Part shown: piece by piece, positions 1 through 10,329 of the stretch
Numbering within the stretch: the first letter of the stretch is position 1
Layout: each line of letters starts with the position of its first letter
Source: Mytilisepta virgata
Taxonomy: Eukaryota; Mollusca; Bivalvia; Mytilida; Mytilidae
DNA length: 64,000 bases
NCBI GenBank assembly: GCA_028015205.1
Contig: CM051511.1
Coordinates: forward strand, 36,448,001-36,512,000
Reading direction: 5' to 3'
Made by a program: the position numbers and the translations under genes
The notes under the pieces: generated by a model
What the model was told of the DNA's origin: nothing
The model's database searches: none
The model's input: the letters and a program-made list of their open reading frames with translations, nothing else

Positions 1-630
1 TAAAAAGCTTGTTTTGCAGTATGGATACAAGGCTCATATTAAAGGCTGAACAACCAACACATTTTTTTTTTTTTTAAATGTACAGTAAAACCTGCTATAA
101 AGGGCACCTCTGTATAGCAAATCACTGTCTACAAAGGGCACAGTGTGAAAATGCCCCTTTCATGCACAAAGCATATAAAATTAACTCCTGTACATAAAGG
201 GTGCATTTTTCTTGTCCCTTGGGTGCCATATACATGTATATACAGGTTTGACTGTATCTCGACCTCTTTCCTTTTCTATTAAAAACTTGCATGAAATTTA
301 CAATCTTTTTTGTTAAATATACCACTCTTTAACATTTTCTTGATGTAAATTTCATTTTAAGTTACAATTAATGAAACATGAAGATCCAATATGAACAAAC
401 TTTAAAACATCTATACCCCTTCAATTTTGTAATTTTATATACCCGGTACTTAGTTTTGTCATTCTAGCTCATATTTATTGACAGCTGAAAACTTTGTTCA
501 CTTTGTTATATTATTCTGAGAGAAACGGATGTCGGCTATGTCATAGTTGACCTTTTGGCTTTTCTGGGATCACTTATTTTGTTTGAATAATTGATATTTA
601 AAATAAACTAGAATACTAACATTGTCAGAA
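1..630. other. AT-rich intergenic stretch, no gene seen
   Basis: I see no coding exon, RNA gene or complete element here. Between about 85 and 240 there are repeated phrases of the type 'aaagggca', which look like a fragment of a dispersed repeat; a loosely similar stretch lies near 15120-15250. Confidence 0.5.
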
Positions 631-1071
631 AGGGCCCCGCCGGCTTGTGTTAGTGAACTCATGATAATCAAAAACACTTCAAAATCTAGTTGTGATTTCA
701 TACATTCATTTGCTGTTGGCAAATACAAAGAAGGTGCTAATTACTGTTACAGTGTACTTAAATAAGGGTTTTATGCCATGTGGTGATACATGTATTGTAG
801 GATAAAATTTATGAAAATCTATGAAGGCAGTCTGAAGTTATCATACGAAAAAAGGTTAATGCTCAAAATATGCATTTTTTCATATAAAAACTAAGTTTTC
901 CCCAAAAATTGTTGTCCGATTTTCCTCAAATCCGAAAGGACCTTCCTTTGGTCAAGTCCAATATTGCGTATAAAAATCATAAAAATATGTGAAAACAATC
1001 AAGTTATCGTACAACAAAGGAAATGCTGACGGACAGACAGATTACTATAGGGCACCGCCATGGCGGGGCCC
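631..1071. mobile_element. Non-autonomous element with GC-rich terminal inverted repeats
   Basis: The left end reads AGGGCCCCGCCG and the right end TGGCGGGGCCCT, an 11-bp inverted repeat in otherwise AT-rich DNA. The interior holds no ORF of note. Close to the right end is a 'ggacagacagatta' phrase that also occurs near the ends of other repeats in this window (about 19200, 19740, 45180). The superfamily is not known. Confidence 0.6.
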
Positions 1072-1486
1072 TAATAATATGGTTACCTTAGAGTAGATGT
1101 ACTTTATATACTTAACATCAATTTCCTTTTTTTTCCTTTACTCAAAATATCATATAACTTCAGGCTTTCACTCTGATGGAGGCACAACCAGAGTCAACCC
1201 ACCCCCCTCTCAAATCGTGCTCTTTACTTCATTGTTAGTCAGGTGTGCCCCACAAATGACAACATCTAATTATACAATGGATTAACAGGTCCTCTAAGGG
1301 GCAAATTCTTTACCTGTATATATCTACCCCAGATATACATGTAACTAAGGAATGATACACGGTCATATAGGTTTTTTATTGTTAAGCATTAAAATATCTT
1401 CTGTTTGTTTGATAAATATATGTAATAAACTACAATGTATTTTGTTACAATTTAAGTCATTATATATATAATATAAAATATCAAAG
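1072..1486. other. No recognisable feature
   Basis: AT-rich unique-looking sequence. The short open frame at 1097-1285 has no sensible composition and is taken as chance. Confidence 0.4.
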
Positions 1487-1757
1487 GTTAATAGCAAGTG
1501 CAGCAAGTGCTATAGGAGCATATGAATTTCCTACATATGGGTCATTTAGAAAAGTCTTTGTTTAATGGGGGCAGTCATATTGTGCTACATACTAAGGCTA
1601 GAAAAAGTTTCGTACTCCTCAAGTAAGTACATGTTTTGTAAACTAAGGGAAATAACTTGCTTCAAATTATAATTTAAGAGTCAGAATCGTGATACCGAAA
1701 ACGAGTTTCTGGAAAGGGCTAATATTGCTGTGCTCGCATCATTGGCCATGCCAACAG
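1487..1757 (+). repeat. Dispersed repeat A, copy 1
   Basis: A block of about 270 bp containing 'gggaaataacttgcttcaaa' and 'agtcagaatcgtgatacc' recurs in reverse orientation at 14563-14818 inside a GIGYF intron. The two copies share most of their length with small gaps. No coding potential is visible, so it is a dispersed repeat of unknown class. Confidence 0.75.
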
Positions 1758-2886
1758 CATGTTATATATATATAGACTGATATAAATATAATATTTTATT
1801 ATTTATTTATTTAAATTATAATTAAACCAAAAACATTGTAATTGGATTTTTTTTATTATATAGTGAGTTGAGTAAGTAGCCCAAGCTATTGAGTATTATT
1901 ATATATAACTGACTGAAGATCCTGACTAAAAAAGACTTATTCTCTATGTAAAATATAATTTATAAAATATTTTTATAATATAAATTGAACTTTGTCTGAA
2001 AATTTTACTGTAAATTTATAAATCTGTATAATATTCAATTGGTCAAAAATTGTTTTGTAGTGTTCTATTTCATTTTAAGTAAATATGTTTCACTTTACCA
2101 ATAAAAATGTCAGATTTCTAATTTTTTAAAACCAGAGAGCTTACTTCAGGTAAATAGACGTGGGAGGTTTAGAGCCCTGTTAAACCTTGTTTAATCCACC
2201 CTTTCCATCAGAAATGCTTTTACCAAGTCAGGACCATAATGCTTATTTCCAATTTTCCTATGCTTGCCTTCATTTTGCAAGTTATATTATGTATGGACTA
2301 CCCTTCTTTTTTGTGCTATTCCTTTTGACAACTGCCATGGAGTTTGATAATTTGGTTACTACCTTCATTTATTAAGTAGACCTCTTAATACCTTTTCTAA
2401 TTATATGTTATTTTAGCCCAGTAGTCATTCGGGGAATAAACCGTTAGTCATTTACCTTTTGTGCTGTATGTCCCAAAAACAGATGACTCAATTTTCAGAA
2501 AAATCTCAAAATATTGCTGTTATACATGTATATATCACTATACAAGTGTCTTTACAAACCCTTGGATATTTCTAATTATAATTTAATATTGGATGTAAGA
2601 CATCATTTGATTGGTCGCAATATTTTTTATCTAACATATCATAGACTAAATTTTTTTTTCTACTCTGACATCATTTAAGGGAATCCTGACGTTTTAGACG
2701 TTAAAACAACCTTTGGAATTAAATAACATGTATAAGGATTGACAGTAATTTTGTGTTCAGTCTTTTCGAAATAACCTCAATGCACATCATGCACTCTTTC
2801 AAATAACCTGCTGCACGAGTTATTTAGTGTGCACCACATGATTGAGGATATTTCTTCATAGAATGAAAAAAAAATACAGTAAATCC
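1758..2886. other. AT-rich intergenic stretch, no gene seen
   Basis: Includes TA-rich runs (about 1770-2000). The open frame at 2187-2375 has no support from splice sites or recognisable protein motifs. Confidence 0.4.
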
Positions 2887-3168
2887 TTAAGGTGGTACCC
2901 AACACCTTGACTAAAATAAATTTGGCTCGTTTAATTTTCATAAAATTTTTAAGAAATATTTACTTTGACCTGTAGACATAAATGTTGAATTTTTTTAGTA
3001 AATAGAGTTTCACACTTCATGGGAATAATTTCATTGAATATATAGCAGTTTGGCAAACATCAATTTTGATCACGGAGAAGCTTAATTTCTCTGTACTTAT
3101 TAAATTTGATTAAAACGCTCTGGTGATTTTTAAGAGTTATCTCCCTGTAGTGTTGGGTACCACCTTAA
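2887..3168. mobile_element. piggyBac-like MITE (TTAA ends, perfect 19-bp inverted repeats)
   Basis: The sequence starts TTAAGGTGGTACCCAACAC and ends with its exact reverse complement GTGTTGGGTACCACCTTAA. If the outer TTAA is read as the target duplication, the terminal inverted repeat is the 15-bp GGTGGTACCCAACAC. Total length is 282 bp and the interior is AT-rich with no ORF. TTAA target duplications are characteristic of the piggyBac superfamily, but Kolobok also uses TTAA, so the assignment is inference from the ends alone. Confidence 0.8.
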
Positions 3169-4854
3169 ATAAACAAGAACGAATCTTGCATTTTTTAATT
3201 TGATTAACTGTATTTTTGACTAGCTTTTAAACTTTTAAACCATGTCAAGTTTTAGGACATACCTGATTCTTTTATCTACAATTTTTTCACCAATTTATTT
3301 CTTTCGGAGGAACACAAAACACTTTACATACTTCCAATCTTAGAGACAATCTATTCTATCTTTGTTTACATGTATACATCACATGTAGGTATTAAAAAAA
3401 AAAAAATTTTATACAAGGGTGAAAATTGTCATTAGATTTTTAATAAATAAAATGAATGGATTAAAGTTATCAATGATGTTTCACTTACTATAATATAATT
3501 AATGTTCTGTACAAATACATGTGTACAATGTATATTGTGTAAACATAATAATTTTTAGGACCTTGGTCCTTGTCAGCCCTGGATTTGAGTAATTAAATTT
3601 CTCTATTGTATAATCACTGTATTTATGTAATACCTTCAAAAATGTATAAATGTTTTATTAATCTTTTTTACTTTCATTTGTCAAGTACCTGTTTTGTAAT
3701 CATTTAGTAAAAGACGTCAAATTAAATGACACAACAGCCAAAATCATATAGATGTCAGGCCATATCAAACTGGTTTGTCCTTTTTCTTTTTCTGTTTAGG
3801 CTTAAATTTTTATTATTCTTTTCTCTCAATTTTCCTGAGGTCCAAACTTAGATGAGGGAAATTTGTTTTGAATTTTAATTCCATAAAAACTTCAGATTTC
3901 AGAAAGGTTAGCTAGAGCTCCAGATAATTTTTTGGTCAAAGGTGTATTTACTTCCTATTTTGAATTCAGTGCCGAAATTGAAATTTCGACAGGGTAAACT
4001 GACCCCTGAAAATATAAAACTCAATGCTTAAATAAACGAAATTGAAAACACCAGTCTACAGAACTAATCTGAATATCATACTCAATAGAAGCAATATTTT
4101 AACTTCCAGCTTCATTGTACTCAACAAGTAATAACTATAAATCTTTGTTTCATTGTGTATATATATGAGTGATGTGGAGTGTTTCATTATCACTTTGAAG
4201 TGTTTGATCATTTTATACCTGAAAGGTAGCAATGTCAGTCAACGCCAGGGGGAGCTGTTTTGGGGGACGTTATTTGAAAACTGGAGGTGTCCCCAGATGG
4301 AATTTTTAGACACCGAATAAGTGAAAACTGAGGTGTCTGCCGAGTTATCTGGCAGTCCTGAAAACTTGTTTTGGAAGTTCCCGTTTCTAAATTTAGATTA
4401 CAACATGTACTATTTTATTAAAATTACAATAATAACATTATTACCACATAGCATAAAGTTCTAACAGTTTAACAAAAATTGTAAGGACTGGCTGAACAAC
4501 TATATGTAGAAAATTTCATACATAGCAAGCCCTGTGGTCTGGTAGTTTTTTTGGGAGTTTCAAACCCTGATCTTGAGCTCTGAAAGATGGTACTAATGGT
4601 AGTATTAGCTAAATTCAAAACTTTTAGTCAGGCTTAATTTTTTAAGAGAAAGCAAATCCTTTAGAAATTATTTTAAATAATTTTACCTGTTACTTGCACA
4701 AATGTATCCATTTTGATAGCTTGTTAGAAAAGAAAAAGTACATTTTCTATTAATTCTACACTATTTTTTATTCAGCATGCTTTAAAAATGTCATGGTGGA
4801 AAATCTCATTTTGTTAACTCTGTTAAGCAGAATAGATGTTAAATAATTGTCAAT
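3169..4854. other. AT-rich intergenic stretch, no gene seen
   Basis: No exon-like or element-like structure was recognised. Downstream exons of the gene that starts at 6029 could be hidden here if they are short, but I found no convincing acceptor-exon-donor trio. Confidence 0.35.
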
Positions 4855-5580
4855 GGTAAACATTGAGATAAAGGGAGACAACCCATTATCTCTATTTCTC
4901 ATTGCTTAACCTGGATATACATGTACATGTGATGGAGACAAGTCATTATCTCCCCTGGGTAAATTAGTTCAGCTAAATTTTTCTCAGTAGTAAACTTGGC
5001 TTGAACAGGAAACAATTCATTGTTCACCCTAGGTGACTTTGCTACAGGCAGAAACAAATGTTTCTTAAGGATTGTTTTTAATTTTGGATCAGCTTATATG
5101 ATATAAAATTAACCTACTTTCAGACAGTTTACACTTCATAAACCATGAGGCGGTTTATGTTTAAGCGTAAATTGACCAAAGTAGGTTATACAATTAAAAC
5201 CTGTTCGAAATTGAAAACAATCCTTATAATTCAATTTGTAAAAAAAATTCTCTGATCCAAAATTACGGATATAAATATTAGAATAACTTTGAATAACTTA
5301 TTTCACTCAGGAATATCTAAATCTCGGACTGTGAATCAATATGTTGGTGATGTCACATGTACATTACCCAAAGTTGATTATACATTATATCGTAACTTGC
5401 CCAATTAACCACTTATCAAATTGTCTGTTATAATTCAAATTTAATTATTATTAATTAATAAACCTAACAGGAAACAATTCATTCTCCCCCTAGGTAACTT
5501 CGTTATGGCCAGATAGCCAAAGTTTCTCATCAGTAAAGCTGGATCTAAAGGGAGACAATTCATTTTTTCTCTGGCATTAA
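4855..5580. repeat. Degenerate tandem repeat interrupted by a foldback
   Basis: Variants of the phrase 'gggagacaattcatt' recur at about 4873, 4936, 5010, 5470 and 5549. Several are followed by 'ccctaggtgactttg'-like text, suggesting an old tandem array with units of about 75-80 bp. The foldback at 5065-5228 sits inside the array, between two recognisable units. Confidence 0.5.
5065..5228. mobile_element. Foldback MITE of about 164 bp
   Basis: The left arm begins AAGGATTGTTTTTAATTTT and the right arm ends GAAATTGAAAACAATCCTT, matching 17 of 19 as inverted repeats. Inner segments also pair (AACCTACTTT with AAAGTAGGTT, and ATAAACC with GGTTTAT), so nearly the whole element can form one long hairpin. 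No ORF. Confidence 0.65.
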
Positions 5581-5808
5581 TTTTTTGTGCATGTATGTTA
5601 ACAGAAACACAAGTGCTACTTTTCTTGTCTTAACATAGGCTCAGTTTGAGCCATAAAATGTTTATTACCCCTCTTATTAACTCAGTTAAGGGGTTACCCT
5701 CATTTGAGCCATTGAGCTGTTGAGGGTTTGTCCCCAGCCTGATTTATACTTTGTTTCGTTACTTTGGTTTGGGTTACATAATGTAAACAAACAACATTTA
5801 ATTAATAC

Positions 5809-6029
5809 CTGTTTCTTGATAATTTAGGTGGCATTTTCCGAGGTGGAATTGTTGTTGCGAAACTGTCTTTGTCGGTATTATTTTCACCTTGGCTTTCGCT
5901 AATCTTGAAATTACTCATTCTCTCTTCCAAATCCAAATTACTGTCAGTATTTTTTGGTAGCGGCTCTTTCATTGAATTTACTTTCCTTCTCAGTGCGCTG
6001 GAGTTCCCAGCATTCTGTTGTTCATCCAT
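5809..6029 (-). CDS. First coding exon of an unidentified gene (partial)
   Basis: An open frame begins at ATG 6029 and runs 73 codons plus two bases to a good 5' splice site, CAG|GTATTA (donor 5803-5808). The peptide is hydrophilic and looks disordered: it starts MDEQQNAGNS, is rich in Ser, Asn, Lys and Glu, contains a basic LRRKVNSMKEPLPK patch near residues 13-26, and ends with a proline/basic stretch PPRKMPPKLSRN. No signal peptide or membrane segment is visible. The upstream sequence has an ETS-type site, which supports a real promoter. I do not recognise the family, and the later exons were not found; they lie either as short exons below 5800 or outside the window. It is transcribed in the same direction as GIGYF, downstream of it. 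Confidence 0.6.
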
Positions 6030-6140
6030 TTGATGAAAATTGGTTCTGTCGATATATTGTTAACGTCTTTCCACACAAAAATCAGACGAAAAAAACACAC
6101 AGATGCAGAAGTGTTTACATTTCGTGCTACTTCCGGATTT
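6030..6140 (-). promoter_or_regulatory. Candidate promoter / 5' UTR of the 5.8 kb gene with ETS site
   Basis: About 100 bp upstream of the ATG at 6029 the minus strand reads CCGGAAGTAG (plus-strand ACTTCCGG at 6128-6135), a match to the ETS/GABP core common in TATA-less housekeeping promoters. No TATA box is evident. The transcription start itself is not determined. Confidence 0.45.
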
Positions 6141-7010
6141 CATTGTGTTCTCTAAAGTGTTCATTTACTTAAGGATGATCTCTGGTCTAATAGGAAATAA
6201 ATAGGATTTGAAATAGGTGATTTAGTTTGAGAGAACATATGAATAGTAAACAAATAAGCAAGAAAACATATAGGTTCATGTGCTAATTTTAGAGTTATAA
6301 GGCTTGAAAATTTGCAGGAAATGTGTTTTCTCTGGATTTTTCATTGTTTTTGCATTGACAACTTCAGTCTCTCAAAGATGTATGAAAAAATAAAAAGGAT
6401 TTCATAAAATTTTGTCAAATACCATTTTAAGGTATATATGATTGAATAATAAAAGCAAAAGTGGTGGTTCATGGGCAAAAAAAAATCATGTTTAAGAAAA
6501 GGATAAAACCCGAGGATTCCGAAAATCTGACAAAAAAGACCAAAACATGACCAGAGAGCATCCTTAATTTCAAAATGGATATATATTTTTTTAAGTTTTC
6601 CTCATTTTGTCTATACACATTATCATTTCATTTACAGTTCAATTTTTGCCAATATACTGTATGGTTCAGAATCAAAATAATTAAATCAGAAGTGTAGCCG
6701 AAACAAAAGGAAAAACATATACAACTTGACCCCAATTTTCAGCTCCACTTGACCTAATGACCTCGTAGAACAATTGCGTTTTTAATTGTGACGTCATAAC
6801 TTTTCTTTGTGATGTCAAAAAACTTTAGCAATTGCGGACGCTACTGTCAACTCGGGTATTTTTTCCATTTTGTTTCGGTTACACTTTTGATTTAAATAAT
6901 ACCATATGCACATATAAACAGTTGTGCACAAAATGGGACTACCCAATTCTTACTCTTAAAATTCATCGTTCTATAATAAAATGTGTAAATATACTGAAAG
7001 ACGGGTTGGA
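6141..7010. other. Intergenic stretch with one CRE-type site
   Basis: AT-rich with no gene seen. A perfect CRE/ATF palindrome TGACGTCA lies at 6789-6796; whether it is used is unknown. The two small open frames near 6832-7014 lack support. Confidence 0.35.
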
Positions 7011-9370
7011 CTGACCGAAAATGCATTGAGGAAGTTTCGAAAATGGAACATTAGTGCCTTTAGGAATCTTCTTAGATAGAATCTGATTCCATTGAATAAT
7101 GTTCTCGGATGAAACCTAAATGCATTGTTGAAGGTTCTTACACGGGGCATTAGTGCATTGGAGGTTGTTAAATGGGACATTATTCCATTGGAGAAGGTTG
7201 TTAAATGGAACATTATTCCATTCGAGAATGTTCAAAGGTGGCTCATTTGTGCATTGGGGAGATTCTTATAGATAGACATTATTGCATATGATAGGGTTTT
7301 AGATGGGACCTCAATGCATTTAAAACGGTTCTTAGATGGTTTCTCCATGCAATTTGGAAAGTTGTTAGAAGCGGAATATATCATTGCAGAAGGTGCATGC
7401 ATACATTGGACTTTACTTCATTGAAGAAGGTTCATAGATGGGAAATAATGGCATTTGAGAAGGTCCTTAGATTGGACATTAATGAATTTGTAAAAAGTTC
7501 CTTAATGTGACCTCAATACATTGGGTAAGGTTCTTAGATACGACATCAATGCAGTGGGGAAGGTTTTAGCAGGGACGTTACTGCTTTGGAGAGGGGTCTT
7601 AGATTGGACCTCAGTATATTGGAGAAGGTTTTAAGATGGGACCTCAATGAATTTTGGAAAATTAATCCATTTGAGAAGGTTTTTAGATGGGACATCAGTG
7701 CATTGGGAAAAAAATATCTATACATGAGACCTCGGTACATTAATTCAGTTTCTCAGATAGGATATTAATGCAGTTTGGAAGGTTTTATATATAGGTCGTT
7801 AATATATCAAGGAAGGTTTTTAGATGGGATCTTAATGAATTCGGGAAGGTTCTTAATTAAAAAATTAATCCATTGGCGAAGGTTTTAGACGGGACCTTAA
7901 TGCATTTGAAAAGGATCCTAGAAGGAACCTTATTGCATTTGAGCTGGTTCTTAGATGGGACATCAGTGCATTAGGAAATGGTATAAGATTGGACATCAGT
8001 ACGTTGGGTAAATACCCTTAATGCTTTGGAGAATGTTCCTACTTTAGACTTTAGTGCATCGGTGAAGGTTCTTTGATTACACTCTAATGCATTATAGAGA
8101 AGGTGGGATATAAGTGCATTGGGGAAAGATCATAGGTGGGACCTTATTGCACTAGAAAAGGATCTTAGATGGGACATTAGTGCATTAGTCAAGGTTCTTA
8201 AATAGAATCATAATGAATAATAGAAGATTATTAGATGGAACCTCAATGCATTATAGAAGGTTCTAAAAAGGGAACTTCATGCGTTGGGGAATGATCTTAG
8301 ATGGGACATAAGTGCATTTGGGAAGGTTCTTAGATGGGACCTTAATGTATTAAAGAAGGTTCCCACATGGGCCTCAATGCATTCTTCAGAGAAGGTTCTT
8401 CAATGGGGCCTTAATGCATAGGGAAAGGTTATTAGTTGGAACCTTAATGCACTATAGACAATTCTAAAAAGGGACCTTAATAAATTGGAGAAGGTTCTTA
8501 GATGGGACAGTAATGAAATTCGGAAGGTTCTTGGATGGTGTCATAATGCATTAGAGAAGGTTCTTAGATTGGACATTAATGAATTTGTAAAAAGTTCCTT
8601 AATGTGACCTCAATACATTGGGTAAGGTTCTTAGATACGACATTAATGCAGTGGGGAAGGTTTTAGAGAAGGTTCTTAGATAGGACCTTAATGCGTTCGA
8701 AGGGTTCTTTAATGGGATCTTAATGCATTAGAAAAGATTCTTAGATAAGACATTAGTGCATTGGGGAAGGTTCTTAGGTAAAACATTAATGAATTTGGGA
8801 AGGCTCTTAAACGGGAACTTAATGCATTGGAGAAGATTCTCATATGAGACCTTAATGCTTTAGAGAAGGTTGTTAGATGATACCTTACAACTTTGGAGAA
8901 GGTTACGACCCAACTCCATTAGAGAAGGTTCTTAGATGGGACCTTAATGCATGCACTGGATATCTTTATACGGGACCTTAATGCATTAGAGAAGGTTCTT
9001 AAATGGGATCTTAATGTTAATGCACTTTATAAGATTCTTATATGGGACCTTAATGCATTGAAGAAGGTTCGTAGATGGGAAATCAGTGCATTGGGAAATG
9101 TTCTTAGATTGGGACTTAAGGCATTGGAGAAGGTTCGTAGATGGGAAATCAGTGCATTGGGAAAGGTTCTTAGATGGGGAATTAATGCACTGGAGAAGGT
9201 TCATAGATTGGAAATCAGTGCACTATGAAAGGTTCTTAGATGGGAACTTAATGCATTGGAGAAGGTTCGTAGATGGGAAATTAGTACACTGGGGCAGGTT
9301 CTAATATGGGACCTTAATGCTTAGGAGAAGGTTGTTAGATGAGACCTTACTCTATGCACTTCGGTCCCAT
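7010..9370. repeat. 33-bp tandem repeat array (about 70 degenerate units)
   Basis: The unit is close to 'gaaggttcttagatggga' followed by 'ccttaatgcattgga', 33 bp in all and so 11 codons. This explains the repetitive open frames on both strands (for example an EKVLRWDLNAL-like period at 8947-9228); frequent stops elsewhere show it is not a gene. Around 9060-9300 two unit types alternate (one with 'ggaaatcagtgcattggg', one with 'ttaatgcattggagaagg'), giving a 66-bp higher-order period. A block of about 100 bp at 7467-7568 reappears nearly unchanged at 8564-8666, showing a later duplication with an offset of about 1.1 kb. Confidence 0.9.
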
Positions 9371-9599
9371 TTAAGAACCTCGCTGTAGGCAATAGTCCCA
9401 ATGAAGAAGCCTACTTCATTGCGACAATACGTGAAACCCTTAAGGCAGCAGTTTGTATGTTTACATTCAGTACTGAGTGCTTTAGTTTGAAGAATATTTT
9501 GAAGTATGGTAAATTGGAGCAAAAACTTCAACAAGATTGATTACATAATTTTTGAATTTATAGTAGTACATTTATATGGCAATTATAATATGTATATCA
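9371..9599. other. Short intergenic stretch, nothing recognised
   Basis: Sequence between the 33-bp array and a SINE. The open frame at 9352-9534 (minus) overlaps the array edge and has no supporting signal. Confidence 0.3.
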
Positions 9600-9852
9600 G
9601 GGCCCAAAAATGTTGATGCAAAATGAATATAACCCTGCTTTTTTACTAGACCAACATATTGAACTTGATTTTAAACGTATTAGCTCAAAAGACAAAGGTC
9701 GACAGGAAGTCATGCCAACCAACCTCGCACATTATTCCAAACTCCCAGCCGCCCAGTCTTTGCATATACTCCTAAATACATCATCCTTAGTTAAAAAGCA
9801 GCAAATATCAATTTTAAAGTCTTTGGTTGACCTGACAAGGGATTGAAACCCA
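9600..9852 (-). mobile_element. SINE family 2, degenerate copy
   Basis: Shares 'actagaccaacatattgaac' and the following 'attagctcaaaagac...caggaag' with the better copies at about 17310-17590 and 32722-33050. It is oriented with its tRNA-like head at the high-coordinate end, ending near 'gggattgaaaccc', a degraded B box in reverse. The open frame at 9610-9846 lies wholly inside it and is not a gene. Confidence 0.6.
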
Positions 9853-9994
9853 AGAAAAACCCTAAAGCACAATGAAGTATAAATATGTTTTACACTGCAA
9901 CATTTTTTATACTATGCATAACCATGTATTTTAATTTATCGTATTTCCCCATGCCTATATCGACCTGCTGAGGCCTTCACAATTTCCCGTATTT

Positions 9995-10100
9995 CGGCAC
10001 TGTGACGTCGTAAAGAGTTGACCCGACCCTAATATGAGCTGACCCGAATATATCAGCGACGTCATAATGTTTGACCCAACGTTGACCCGAATATATCAGG
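9995..10100. promoter_or_regulatory. Pair of CRE-like sites and a direct repeat
   Basis: TGACGTCG at about 10002 and GACGTCAT at about 10061 flank 'tgacccgaatatatcag', which itself occurs twice (about 10039 and 10083). This cluster of GC-containing motifs stands out from AT-rich surroundings. No adjacent gene start could be found, so function is uncertain. Confidence 0.3.
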
Positions 10101-10196
10101 AAAACATCCGGTTATAGGGAGATGGCCATTGAAAAGTAAGAAATTCCATTAAGATAGCTTGTTAACAATACGATAAATTTATCATCAAGTTTTCTT

Positions 10197-10324
10197 CAAA
10201 CAAATATTGTAAAATATAAGCCGCTCGACACAATATGAAGCTTTTTAGCTCGTTCGCTACGCTCACTCGCCGAAAAAAGCTTCACATTGTGTCTCGCGGC
10301 TGATATTTTACGATATACGTTTGC
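10197..10324. repeat. Foldback / hairpin of about 128 bp
   Basis: The left arm (CAAATATTGTAAAATATAAG, then the CCGC and CACAATATGAAGCTTTTT segments) pairs with the right arm (AAAAAAGCTTCACATTGTG, then GCGGCTGATATTTTACGATA). The loop region is 'gctcgttcgctacgctcactcg'-like. The words 'cgttcgctacgctcactcg' resemble the 'gcgctcgctgcgctcatt' end of dispersed repeat A, so the two may share an end. Confidence 0.6.
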
Positions 10325-10329
10325 AGAAA

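Noticed and set aside
8947..9304. Repetitive open frames with an 11-residue period on both strands
   Set aside because: They result from the 33-bp repeat length being a multiple of three; neighbouring units are full of stops and frameshifts.
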